Source of the DNA: Tenebrio molitor
Lineage: Eukaryota > Arthropoda > Insecta > Coleoptera > Tenebrionidae
Reading direction: 5' to 3'
Length of the DNA stretch: 64,000 nucleotides
Assembly (NCBI RefSeq): GCF_963966145.1
Contig: NC_091047.1
Span: forward strand, 6,696,001 to 6,760,000
In this document: one piece after another, positions 21,329 through 33,146 of the stretch
Position numbering within the stretch: the stretch's first letter is position 1
Layout of the letters: each line of letters opens with the position of its first letter
Program-made: the position numbers and the translations under genes
The notes under the pieces: model-generated
Told to the model about the DNA's origin: nothing
What the model saw: the letters and a program-made list of their open reading frames with translations, nothing else
Databases searched by the model: none

Positions 21329-21745
21329 ATTATCCATTCACTTGACATCCGCACTGTCAGGTTGACAAGCTGTTGGTAATATTTAAAATCCCTATTATGC
21401 TAACTTGGTAATTTCCGTACAATAATGTTACCACATTGGCGAAGTTATACGAGTCATTTATCTATTGCTGATGTTCCTTCAACAATTATTTCTCTTGCCG
21501 CGTCCGATTCAGAATCAGAATTGGAGTTCTATTCTGAGGAAGATTTAGATGCAATACCTCAAATAGCGTTAAATAAAATAATTTGAAACAGCAGTTTATA
21601 ACCCAACTTCTTTCTATCTGACAGTAGTAATTTATCACTAGATTTAATGTACACTCAAAAGAAAAGTCGAAATTTTAATGTACATTCGACCAATTTGGAT
21701 AAAAATGACACTGACAGTGCGGATGTCAGGAGAACGGATAATAGC
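21329..21745. mobile_element. Pogo/Tigger-like element remnant, copy 2
   Basis: The ends are ATTATCCATTCACTTGACAT with CCGCACTGTCAG on the left and the inverted CACTGACAGTGCGGATGTCA with GGATAATAG on the right, clearly the same terminal design as 17684-18097. The interior holds an open frame at 21425-21586 encoding 53 residues that contain ASDSESELEFYSEEDLD, an acidic segment. It ends in a stop and is probably a transposase fragment different from that in copy 1. Confidence 0.65.
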
Positions 21746-24620
21746 AACAAATGACACGCGCGTTCATCGGATCCTTTTACTTTAACCCTGTAATGTTGGT
21801 TGCAGATTCTTGACTGGTTGTAAGTTGTGAAGAACAAACCCAACGTATTAAAATGTCAACACACTGTAAAAACTCGTTGAATACAGTAGCAATATTCACA
21901 ATATTAAACGAAATGAATTTATGTTGACGTACACAATGACATAACCGGCCTTGTTGCGCTCCGAACATTCTGCAACGGAACTGATTATGTATTTTAACAA
22001 GAACAGACATCGTAAATTCAGCAGTATTTCGTAGTGTTGGTGAACGTTTCCCCACATGTAATAAATACAGAAAAAGACATTAAATTTGTTTAAGTGGGTT
22101 AAGTACACTGATTAATTAATTTAATCCTAAGTTTATGCACGCGCGCGGGAAAATTATAGTGGTCATTTGTAGCAAAGAGTATTATTTTATGAGTCGATTT
22201 GTAGTCCATGTCAGTTACATTTGTGCAAGAACGTCCACATTAATTGTTGTAATGGTGGTAGCAGTGTCCGCTTTATGGATCGTTTAGCATTTTTGGCAGG
22301 AGTGCAGCGATCTGTCAGCATTGTTAAACTCTAAACTAGTTTTTGTGAATTTTAACACGTATTTAATCGCCACTGAAACAGATAAAGTACGCCGAGTTGC
22401 TTGGAGAAATGAAAAAATATGTTTTAGGTTATGTTCGAAAAAATTCAGAATTTTTGGATTGAAATTGGAAGCCAAAAAAAGTCTTGTGTGGTGTTAAGAA
22501 AGTGTTATTGTGGTTTAAAAAAAAATTGAGTGTAACTACTGTCCAAAGTGTAAATGAGTGAGTGGAAGTGTTACACTATTTTATCGGTGCTGCGTGATAA
22601 TATTTTCGTTTGAAAGGTACTTTGGCAACAGACATTTTCCTTTTGGTGATAAAATTGTTTTTTATTTTCCACTTTGGCATTTTATTGATCATAAAAGAGA
22701 AGGGTAAGGGTAGCAATTCAAGTAGTTCATCATTTGGCCGTGGGCGCTGCTCGGAGTCTCGACTTCCACAACAGGTTAGAAAATCTCTTAAACTTTTTAA
22801 ATTGGATTAGTTCAGCGGTATAGATTATATAGAGACCAATTGCTGTACAAATTTTGAAAGCTTTTGGGTTCCGCGCGGTAGCATTACACTAAAAAACAAA
22901 AAAAATTGGACCTGTCAAGCTTCCCTCTTGTGGTTTTTACTTTCATCGTATCGTCCATGTTATCATGAAATGACAAAATTGAAATAATTAAATTCGCTTG
23001 ATTGGCAGTTTACAAATGGGGTTGGCAACTTTGCAGACGCTCACATTGATATTGATCTTGCCAATATAAAAAAATGAAATTTTGCAGTTCAGCAAATGAA
23101 ATCTGGTTGGATACTTAATTAAAAGTAAACGCACAATGTTCGGTGGGGTCTCCTCCTTTGGTGATTCTTCCAATTTAATTAGTAACTTGAGGAGCGTGTA
23201 AGTTTCACATGTCGTGGTAGAAGTTGTTTTGATCTCTTACGAAATCGTGATTAGTTTTTTGGTCGTTGACGATCCGAATTAAGTTCGAGACAATCAGTCG
23301 TGTCAAAGTCATCGCCTTATGCGTACAGCATCCAGCAGGACGTGACGCAATTTGCTTTCTTAAAAAAAGAGCATTATCTTATTTTCGGACAAGCAAAGTC
23401 GAGTCATAAATCGCCGGTCTAAATTTATCCCCATCATCCTCCTCTCGGACGACGTACGTAATTCATTCATACAATGGAGGGACATCAGCGAAGGTCGCGT
23501 CCGCTCGCAGGATCCCAGTTCGCAGGATCAAGTCCGAGATCGTGAAATAATTCCGTCGGAATAGGGCTCCACGAGGGAGGAGAGTTAAAAATTGCGACGA
23601 AGGAGTCATTCCTGCCGAATGACCCCTGCCTTAGGGGCTGGTGCATCGTAGAATGCCTCGTCCACGTAGCCTCGCGCTGTCCCACTATCGACTGGTAACC
23701 GTCTACGCGTCGTCATAGTAACCAGCTTCACTCAGGTTCAAGTACAGTCTGGTGCAAAGTCGGCCGACGCCGCCTCCAATCACCCGAACCGTGTCAGGGC
23801 TGTATGTGCAACTTGTAGAGCGTCGCGACGCCTCAACCTAACCTCAAAACGACGCCTGCAACGCTCCTGCAGCTCCCCAGAGACGACACCGTTCGGTTCC
23901 TGCAGCTCATCCTGCGGTGATGGGCCCCGATTAATATTAATTAGCGTCATCCTGACAGGTTCTACGAAACGATGCATTTCGGTTCCAATTCTCCGTTAAT
24001 CCCGCCCGTTATTACCACCATTACTATTATTTAGTGAGATGACGTCATCTGTGACGGTACATATTGGACTATCGATTCGGTGGACCACTGAATAATTCCT
24101 GTCGACGTTGAAACTCCGGCCTCCGGCTCGTTTGATTTATAAACGATTCATTTCGGAAAGTTTTCTCGTTATTTTCGGACACGAGCTTAACCTGAGACGG
24201 CGGGGGCGCCACCCCCTCCCCAACTATTAACAGATTATTAGCAGTTTCATATCGAACTTTGGACGAGGGATGCGCCCGGAATTTATTACCATCCGGAGTC
24301 TTCGCGTCAATTACGTCCAATTGGTTTTTTTAAGCCGCGCAAACGTGCCTCCAATTACGGGGGTGGCCTCCGATCGCAGACCCTTTAAAAATCTTCGAGA
24401 AATTGAAATTCCAATTCCACCTCAATTTATCCTCGAGAGCAATAAGACGATCCTTCGGCTAATTATCTCGGACGGACTGACAACCCAACGCCGATTCTTC
24501 ACCCCCCCAGTAGATTCTTTCACTTTTTGCTTCCTAAATTTCTATAATACGGGATTTTTTTTAAATTGCATCGACGTTGCCCCAAGCTATGCTCTTAGAC
24601 CCTTGAGAATGTTATCCAAA
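21746..24620. other. Non-coding region with a UTR-like stretch
   Basis: No supported coding gene. The stretch at about 22200-22620 has the look of an insect 5' leader: a TCAGTT initiator-like site at 22210-22215, many GTG/AGTG strings, and a donor-like AAAG-GTACTT near 22614. From 23400 to 24500 the DNA becomes GC-richer but stays non-coding. Short open frames in both parts were inspected and not accepted. Confidence 0.3.
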
Positions 24621-25452
24621 GTGATAAAAAAGAAAACAAATCAGAGCAGGCGTTGAAAATTATTATCGGTCATGTCGTAGCGGAATCCTATGCAAATAAG
24701 CGTTGAATGCATCAGCGTAGACAATCTGTGGTCTCAAACGCTACTTTATAATAAATCATACCTCATAAATTTTGGACGTTGGAATTATAATTATTGTACA
24801 TTTTATTATTACAGCGTGATCAAAAAGGACTGTTTAAGTTGGCAGTATTGATTTTTATTTTCAAATGGTATAACTGGAGTAACTTCCAGTTGTTGACGAC
24901 TTCACACTGACATTGACAGTTCAAGTTGTTTCTTTGTACCGTTGATTTTTATACACACATAACCTACAATTTTGTCGCTGTTGATTTCACATAAAATATC
25001 TGTTAAAAGACGTATCCGGTTGGTATTGCAAACAGCCGAACAACAAAATGCTCTTCATTGTATTGCCAACTTAAACAGTCCTTTTTGATCACCCGGTATT
25101 ATCTGATAATGGAGAAAATTAATAAAATAAACAAGAGCAACATTTTACATTCGTAAGAATGGGTAATTTATCAGCGTTATTGCCAAACAAAGCTTACTGG
25201 TAAGTAGATTTTTCGCTGAATGACAAAGAAACGTCAACGATTTGCTTTTGTTAACCAAGAAAACAACTTTTCGATTTTCCGCAAAGTTTACTGTAATTGT
25301 AAGCAACAATTATCCTAGAATAAGTGGTAAAATGGGTTTTACATTAATAATAGATTTTCGAGAGATAGGCAACCAATAAAACGACTGTGCATAGCAAGTA
25401 TAATTCTGCATACGATCAAACTAAGACAAACGTTTCGATAAAACAAAAGATG
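24621..25452. mobile_element. DNA element F, copy A, interrupted by a nested MITE
   Basis: Starts at GTGATAAAAAAGAAAACAAA with TCAGAGCAGG and shares with 37278-37793 the ordered blocks TTTATAATAAATCATACCT, GAAACGTCAACGAT, AACCAAGAAAACAACTTTTC, GAGATAGGCAACCAATAAAA and CATTTCGATAAAACAAAAGA-like sequence. The right inverted terminus seen in copy B is missing here, so this copy is 3'-truncated. A separate MITE (24812-25096) interrupts it. Confidence 0.8.
24812..25096. mobile_element. MITE with GTGATCAAAAAGGACTG ends, TA duplication
   Basis: 285 bp. The left end CAGCGTGATCAAAAAGGACT (then GTTTAAGTTGGCA) and the right end are inverted repeats of about 37 bp, flanked by TA on both sides (24810-24811 and 25097-25098). 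It sits inside element F copy A. The paralogous F copy at 37.3 kb is uninterrupted at the matching site, which proves a later insertion here. TA duplication and repeat length suggest the Tc1/mariner superfamily. Confidence 0.88.
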
Positions 25453-28117
25453 TGACCGCCTAAATTTGAACTCATTGGAATTGCGTACGGTGTAAATTTA
25501 AAACACAGAAAGCTGAGAAATGAAATTGAATCTTCCAACGTTGGACAGCATTGAACGGAATCTGGCAACGTTGCACAGCCCTGCCAACGACGTTGTCTTT
25601 CCCCTAAATGTTTGTTCTGAATCATACAGTCCAATTTAAGTCTATTAGGGTTGTATAACTTTGATGCTTTAGGGATTTTTTTTTCTTGGAGTTCATGGCA
25701 TTTGAAAACACCAGTGCAGCTTCCCTATGTCCAGCTTGAGAGCTGCTGGTGGTAGTGCTGTTTCCGGTGACGGAGTAACTGTCAATTCTAAGCGTGCAGC
25801 TCCAAGAACTTTACGATTTATAGCGTTATAAAAATGATTTGAAATATCCGATCGAGCGGTAATGTTGTGTGGAGCACTTTCAGGAAAATGGACGCGGCAA
25901 AGTGACGATCGCGTTCGCTCTCTTTTTTTAGCTTTGAGTTTCGAAAGTTGTAAAATTAAGAAACAATTAGAAAACTTGGGAAACTTGACAAGTTATCCAG
26001 GATTATGTGGAGAGTCTGGTTGTGGATAAGCTCGGAGGCTTCATTTAATGAAAACGAAGTGATTTAGAATATACTCGTTCGTATTTCAATTCTCTCGTTC
26101 TTTTGCACTTTCGTTTCACCACAAATAAATCTAGGTTTGAAAATATCTTGCATCCAACTCGATGAGCATTTATTTGGCAAAGAAAAGCCGCAGACATTTT
26201 TAAACACTCGATGCAGAACGTTAGATACGAAGCAAAACATCTGGCAGAAATCGCGATCCGTTCAACATCATTTAACAAAACCGTTTCTCCGTCTTCTGTA
26301 ATTGTTTATGGCAAATTATCGATCCGAACCGAGCTAATTGACTAAATAAAAAGAATCTAGTTCCATTTTTCACTCTCTGGAATTCCCAACAACTCCACAC
26401 TCCTTGAATAAAATTCAGATGATGCGGTTTCCCTCTCAAGGGTCGCGGCTACATTTTCAACACATGTTCATTCTTTAAACCAACTTGTTTCGATGACACA
26501 ATTCAACCTCCTCCCCAATTTATGTGTGCAATTCTTTTCATAATAATCTGCACGACTGTGGTTGCACATTTTCACCAGATTCGTATCGTTCGGATGGAAA
26601 TTCGGAGCAGCAGACGGAGAGGCAGATAGCGAAGGTATTGTATCGACCCATCCCCATTTAACTAACACTTTCAACACAACTACTCATTTTAGCTAAGTCT
26701 TGATCACACAGCTCAACTTCGCCTCGGCTGGTGTCTAATGCGTTCTTGCAAAAAGAAGTCGAGTTGAATTAGTGGATTGCACTGAATTGTGTGCATCGAG
26801 AACTAGATGAAGTGCTATTTGCACTGCTTAAATGTGATCATTCCAAAACTCATCAAACAGTCGTTAGCGTGTATGAGCTCGGTGTGTACCTGCAGGGATT
26901 TTGGAATAGTTTAAATTTAGATTATTTTACCAAAAGTTTGCAGACTTGGACATTAACATAATTAAATCACATATTTAGCGATGGTGGGTCAGCATTGGCC
27001 AAAATCTACAATACTGTGTCAGTCTCTGTGTAGTTTAATAAAATGTTGCAGAGCAAGTACTGTCATGGTTTCTAGTTAGTATTCTCTACATACTATAGGT
27101 GAGTTAATTTGTCATCTTTGCCATGCTAATAACTGAATTTTCCTGAGAGTAGATCGATACTAACTGATTGGTTTGCAGGAAAAAGCTTTTTTTGTAATTC
27201 TCAACAACGAGAAAGAAAAAATCTCTGAAAAAGAGGTACAAGTAGATTTTACGAGCTGTAAGAACGGCCGTGAGTCAGAAATAACATTTTCCTTAATCGC
27301 TCAGGTTGATTTTAATCTCAAAACTGTTTACTTATTCAATTTTGTTCTGAAACTGGTGTTGCGCTGTTGGGCAAATAAAAAAGAAACTCTCATTAATTGT
27401 GATTATAATTTGAAAATACCTCACGGGCAATTATCATCGAGGTAAAATCCCATCTTGCGAGACAAATTGTGTGATAACGCAATAAGCTAACTCTGGTTCA
27501 ACTTTAGAGGAGTTATATGGAAATTTAAGAAAAAAAATAAATTTCATTTGTACTTTGGCTCTAATCCAGAATTTATTTAATATAGTTTTTTATCCGGCTA
27601 CAGGAGGAGAGGTAATGTGTTTGATAAATGATAAATAATGACAAGTGCAAGCTGTCAAATGTCAAATTAGAAATCCAGAAGAGCGGCAAATCTATACGCA
27701 TTTGATAAATCACAGCCAGCTACCTTATAAAAATATTTATAATAATCTTGTGGTTACTGTTTGTGTTATGTTTAATAAATTCACTTTCTTTCATTTAAAG
27801 TATGACTTACTATCGGGAGCATGGAATTTCGGGCAGCAATTTACCTGTCATTTAAAAAAATCCAATGTAGTCTAAGCCTAATTGTCATAAATGTCATAAT
27901 AATTAATTTTGTCAGAACTTCAAAATAAACTGTCACAATGATGCACAATTATTTTACATTTGAGTTATTGATTTCCAAAGTTTTGTTTTCAGAAAATGAC
28001 ATCTAAGCACTTGCAGCTTTTCAGAATTGATGAATGCAATTTGCAAAATGACATGAGAGAATAGTAGATATTAAAATGAGGTTATTAATACGCCTAGCAC
28101 ATAAAGCCTATTTCACA
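25453..28117. other. AT-rich non-coding region
   Basis: No supported gene and no element with clear inverted ends. Frames such as 27173-27445 and 27645-27875 are AT-driven and show no domain. Confidence 0.4.
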
Positions 28118-28376
28118 TTTTATATCAGTCAACAAGAAGAAGATATGAAACGTAACAGAAATCTGTTAACGGTCAGAGAGAAGCAGCGAATTGTTAATTA
28201 TTGTTTGGAAAGAAGAGAATTAACTCCATTAACATAACCAAACTTTTCTTGTTGACGTTTTTATACCTAGATTTTGGGTACAGACAATTGAAAAGGTATG
28301 TCACCATAGGTACACTAAAAAAATAAATAAAAAAATTGACACTGACAGTGCGGGAGTTTAATAAACGGATAGTATA
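28118..28376 (+). mobile_element. Pogo/Tigger-like element remnant, copy 3
   Basis: Inverted relative to copy 1 at 17684-18097, sharing GAAGAAGATATGAAACGTAA, CTCCATTAACATAACCAAAC, GTTGACGTTTTTATA and the terminal GACAGTGCGGGAGTTTAATA. The transposase-like start is readable for about 35 codons, containing MKRNRNLLTVREKQRIVNYC, and then stops. Together with copy 1 it supports a shared CENP-B-type N-terminal helix-turn-helix. The far end is lost. Confidence 0.6.
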
Positions 28377-31049
28377 GTGTGGCGGATAGTTTGAAATAAT
28401 TTGATAGTTTATTTAAAAGATAACTTGTTCCCAAATAGCATCTACTGCAATCCCTTCAGTCTGTAGAAACAAAGCTAGAGTTACTGCATCAAAGCAGAAT
28501 GGGAAATTGCCCCTCGTATGTGCTTGAGGTTATGAGAACAAAAAAGTAAAGATAGGTACATGACTTGAAGACAAACACACCTGTTCTTGCTGGTTGTGCC
28601 GTTTTGGTCAAAATAGAGTAACTCGGATGCAGGAAGATACGTCAAAGCGTGCGTTCTGTGTCTTTCTATCGCAGGGTATTAGATTAGTCTGGTGGGATAT
28701 TGTAATATGCAGGAAGTTCCAAAACAAGCCGCCTTGATCTGGATAGTACGGCGTCGGAGGTGGCATTTGTATGTTGAATTGTCGAATCGATCGCAATAAA
28801 GACAACAGCCGGTTACATCCAAATATTTGGCGTTATTGGCGGTGCGGGGTCGGAATCGGAAGAGTAAAACATGCAGTGCAGCCGACACACATTGATTGAA
28901 CGCGTTGTAATCAGGATAACGAACGGCAATATCCGTCCAACAAATCGAATCTAAACATGACATTGTTGGTCCGCCGAATGAACGAACGAAAAGAAAGTAA
29001 GCCGTCGATAATCCCCACCATTGGTAATTTTTTCTCGTCTCCCAGTATTCGGGATCTTAACGCGATTATCCCCGAGATCAGGTGCGATCGAAAAGCAATC
29101 GACTGCGACACAGTTGCTTCGTCTTTGATCTCTGAGGTTTATGAGATAACCTCCGAGTTATTTGGAAATAGAGAGAACGGCAGACCACTTTGCAAGTAAA
29201 CAAGTTACGTGTTGTATACAACAACAACAACATCAACAGCCCCGACACTCAATCGGATTATTCAAATCCATTTATCTGGGGAAGCGCGGAAACTTGTTGA
29301 CCGGACGAGCGTGAAAAGCCAAAGTTGCACGATAAATACCAAGTTCGGATGGTGAGTTCCGCTTTTGTCCGAAACGAATTGAACTGTTAATTACGTCAAT
29401 ACCAAAAAGGACAAAACTACAATTCCTTGCAAAGTACCACTCGACAATGAAACATTCGAACCTTCCCACCCACGGATTTTCAACTATTCAATTGTTTACT
29501 CAAACTTCATCCTCTTTCAATCGCAACTACGGCCAACAACCAGAATTAGTTTATTTCATTAATACCCTGATAGAAACAGATTACCAAGTTAGCGAACATG
29601 ATATCAGCAGGTTTTAACTACATATACCGTTTAAACTTTTTGGTAAAAGTATAGTTTCTGGAAATAATAGATGAATCAAAATGAGTGTGGATAAATATGA
29701 CAACTATGTACGAAAACTTATGTGGCAACACTGTAGGTAGGATAGAATTGACATTTCTTTGACAGTTCATAGGCGCGCACAGCGCGCAATTATGAAAATT
29801 GTCGTCAATTTGCAATGGTATAAAAAAAATTACAATGCACGCATATGAAACACCCCATTCACACAATTGGCACATTTATCTACAACCACTTTGAATCACC
29901 CAATATTAGTAATAATTATTTCTTTACGACAGTTTCTTACTCGTGATTAGTTGGTTGTCTAAAAACAAGGGGCTTCAAGTGTAATTTAAAAAAATGTCAC
30001 AAAAAATTAAAAGCAAATTACCCCACAACAAATTTCGTCTGTTCAAGTGATTACGACTTTATTAAAACATTATAAAAACAAGAACTCAGCACAAAAACAA
30101 ATGTATTGTTCACTGTTCACTGGTTTGTTCCAAACACTTTTTTCACTTACTTTTGTACATGTTTTGTTCCATTGGCTCAATAATAAATATTACACAGTAA
30201 TGTGTAATTTCTTCCTGTAGTCTTCAAACATTTAAATCAAATTTAATTTAAAATATCCAAATATAGCAAAATGTTTGTGGGTTGTGCTTTAGTCATTCTT
30301 TTAATCCTCAACACCTTCCTCAGGTTCTGGAAGCCTTCCAGTAGATTTATCTTTATAGATACTTTCAACGTGAACAAATCTGTTAAATACATCTCCAATA
30401 CCGGCAACCGACGACGTTTCCTGGTTTAGAACATTGAGATATTTTATAAAGTATTCATTCGTGCAGACCAACGGTGAATAAGTCCTCTTATCGTTGTTAA
30501 ACAAGTCAATAATCCGACATTACAATAATTGTATCCTATAACTATTTATAAACTATTTTCATTGTTGCGACCACAACTCGCTATTGCAACAAATCTCCTG
30601 CACGAGGAAATTATCATTTATTCATAAATTACACCTACATTAATATTTAAAAACATTATCACGACGTTATGCAGATGACAAGAATTTCGACCAATTGGCT
30701 AATTTATCATAAGCGATAAAAATTCAATGTTTTATAATAAGAAATAAATTTATATCTTTTAGCAAGTTTAGTGTCCCCAAAAATCTGTTTTGATTCGACA
30801 ATCTTCCCGTGATTTATTAACATACCATATGTGGCCTGTGGAATTTTAATGGCAGGCCAAGACAGATAATTATGAATAAAACTGCAGACGAATTGTAACA
30901 ACTTAATACTTAATGCGTCATAAGAAGCTGGCATTAAATACATCATGCAACATAATAATGCTCTCTAAAAAGGAAATCTCACGCATTTCTTTTTATTTTA
31001 AGAACCAAGAATCTAAGAAAACTTCACTTCTTCACTTCCTCCACCTCAA
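28377..31049. other. Non-coding region
   Basis: No supported gene. A GC-balanced block spans about 28600-29300, with overlapping sense and antisense open frames that look like chance. The remainder is AT-rich. The minus-strand frame at 30301-30504 shows no recognisable domain. Confidence 0.35.
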
Positions 31050-31751
31050 TTTGTTGTTTCTAATCAATTAAAAACTCAAATTTGGGATTTGGAATAAATC
31101 CACAATCGATAGAAATGAATTGCTACTTTTAATATGTAGGATTTGCGGAACTGAAGGGGAAACCATTGAACACATCATTTATTCTTGCACCGTTTTGGCT
31201 CAAAGCGAATATAAAAAACGTCATGATATATTCGCAAAAATTATACACATGAATTTAGCAGTTAAATTCAATTTATTAAAGGATACACAACCACATTACA
31301 TTTATAAACCAGAAAGTTGTTTAGAAAATGACAATTACAAATTATATTTTGATCGCACAGTTTTAACTGACATTCACATTCAGCATAACAGACCAGACAT
31401 TATAAACAACAAAAGCAAGCATATCTTTTAGATATAGCTGTTCCAAATTCACACAATATAACACAGACATATAACACAAAAATTAATAAATATTTAGAAC
31501 TATCCGTTGCTATGAGAAATCTTTGGTGTTTAGAAAAAATTTCGATTTTACCATTTATAATTTCAGCAACAGGAATAGTACCGCAATCTCTTTTTAAAAA
31601 TTTAAAAATTTTGGACTTAGAGAACACATTGGTGGTTGAAATTCAAAAAGGTATATTATTATACTCATGTCACATCGTGAGGAAATTCCTTAACATTGAC
31701 ACAGAACATAAAACACAAAAAAGTCAAAATGTGGAGGCGAGACGCCGGTAA
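31050..31751 (+). pseudogene. 3' end of a non-LTR retrotransposon ORF, frameshifted
   Basis: The translated segments match the C-terminal region that follows the reverse transcriptase in many non-LTR elements. A zinc-knuckle-like CRICGTEGETIEHIIYSC is followed by LAQSEYKKRHD and HNRPDII in one frame (to about 31410). The continuation LLDIAVPNSHN, then INKYLELSVAMRNLW and VPQSLFKNL, lies in another frame (from about 31416). A single frameshift therefore separates the two halves. The reverse transcriptase and endonuclease regions are absent, so this is a 5'-truncated dead copy, as usual for such elements. The clade is unresolved. Confidence 0.8.
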
Positions 31752-31785
31752 TTATGTTGATAAGCACTGCACTATTACTTGATAG

Positions 31786-32314
31786 TACAGTGAAAGTCGC
31801 TTATAACGACGACCAAGGGACCGGCTAATCCCGTCGTTATAAACGGACGTCGTTACAGAAGACCAGTATTTTTTAGTGAAAAAATTAAATATAAGTATGC
31901 GTCTTATTACAAGAAATATAATTATTTAAAAAAATAAGTATAAAAGCATATAAGTAAGCTTCAAATGTTGATAGTGGCTCAAATTCTACCCCACTCGAGT
32001 AAAAGAATATTGTTATTGTTGCATTTTTATATCGGTAACTTTGAGAATCGCATAAATGACAATACGACGGACCAATTGGACACGTCACACGCGGCAGCAT
32101 GATTTTTCTTATCCACACGTCGTTATATCCGGCCTGACCTAGAGCTCAGCAGGACGTTAAAAGCGACTTCGTCGTTATAGCCGACGTTCGACAGACGTTA
32201 TACACGACTTTAAAAGCATTGCCGGACATAGGAATCCAACCAATTCTCCAAGATTCGGTCGTTATAAGCGACTTGTCGTTATAAGCGACGTCGCTATAAA
32301 CGACTTCGACTGTA
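31786..32314. mobile_element. Tigger/pogo-type MITE with TA duplication and repeated GTCGTTATAA motifs
   Basis: The element proper is 31788-32312 (525 bp), flanked by TA at 31786-31787 and 32313-32314. It begins CAGTGAAAGTCGCTTATAAC and ends with the inverted GTCGCTATAAACGACTTCGA followed by CTG, the usual CAGT...TTATAACGAC design of Tigger/pogo elements. Several internal GTCGTTATA(A) and GTCGCTATAA motifs near both ends are likely transposase-binding repeats. It starts 35 bp after the retrotransposon fragment. No transposase frame remains. Confidence 0.85.
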
Positions 32315-32750
32315 TTATCCGTAATAGTGTATGTACTCCGGCAAAATTGCCGTGCCGCCGGGTGGAGGTGGGATACGAAATTTAATATAGAATGCATTTC
32401 GACAGCTGCTGCAACGATCTCGCTTTAATCTTTACCAACTGAGGACTATCATGATTTATTCTTAAAAAAAAAACATGACCTCATTTGAAAATCAAGATAA
32501 AATTGCTACTTCTTGTTTAAAAAATTCGTTAGTTTACTGGAAATACGTGGTTTTTAATCACACTTAGCACTTCAGTTACAAGAAGTTAAACATTGTTTGT
32601 TCTTTGTACGTTCATGCGTTTTTGCATCGTAATAAAATGTTATATCGTGCATAAGATAAGTGGTTTTATGTTAATTAATTAAGCGATATTGTTCTGAAGA
32701 TTAAACAAATCCTGCATTTTTTCTTGTGTTAAATAAAAACCAGTGCTATA

Positions 32751-32871
32751 CAGGGTATTTCAGGAGTTGTGAACTGATGAGCCAAACGGAACTGAAAATG
32801 CAACCCACAATACATTTCGGAAAAAGCTGGATATTTTAATTTCAATATCAAGCTTTTTCTTAGAGTTGAAT
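32751..32871 (+). mobile_element. Half-copy MITE with internal hairpin, GCAACCC group
   Basis: CAGGGTATTTCAGGAGTTGT, GATGAGCCAAACGGAACTG and AAAATGCAACCCACAATAC lead into a hairpin built from AAAAAGCTGGATATT and AATATCAAGCTTTTT. It has the same architecture as 11331-11450, with the opposite arm missing. Confidence 0.8.
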
Positions 32872-32890
32872 CTTTTTTTTTTACTTTTAG

Positions 32891-33146
32891 TACAGTTACA
32901 ATCACGGAATTTCGTCAGTTATTTTACTGTCAATTCGAAAAAAAGTGTGTAGCGTAAGCTTTATTGTCATTATGACTGACATTCAAAATTTTTGTGACAG
33001 AAATTCCATCACGCATAATAAAATTGATGACAAATTGACATCCATGTCAAAAATTCCAATGTGGGGTTAGAAATATGTAAAGCCTGTTTTACAGCTAATG
33101 TCAGTTGAATAACAACGACTGACGAAATTCCCTGATCGTGACTGTA
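32891..33146. mobile_element. Tc1/mariner-type MITE, CAGTTACAATCACGG ends
   Basis: 252 bp between TA duplications at 32891-32892 and 33145-33146. The left end CAGTTACAATCACGGAATTT (then CGTCAGT) and the right end, inverted, CAGTCACGATCAGGGAATTT (then CGTCAGT), match over about 28 bp. It is non-coding. It begins about 20 bp after the preceding MITE half-copy. Confidence 0.87.
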
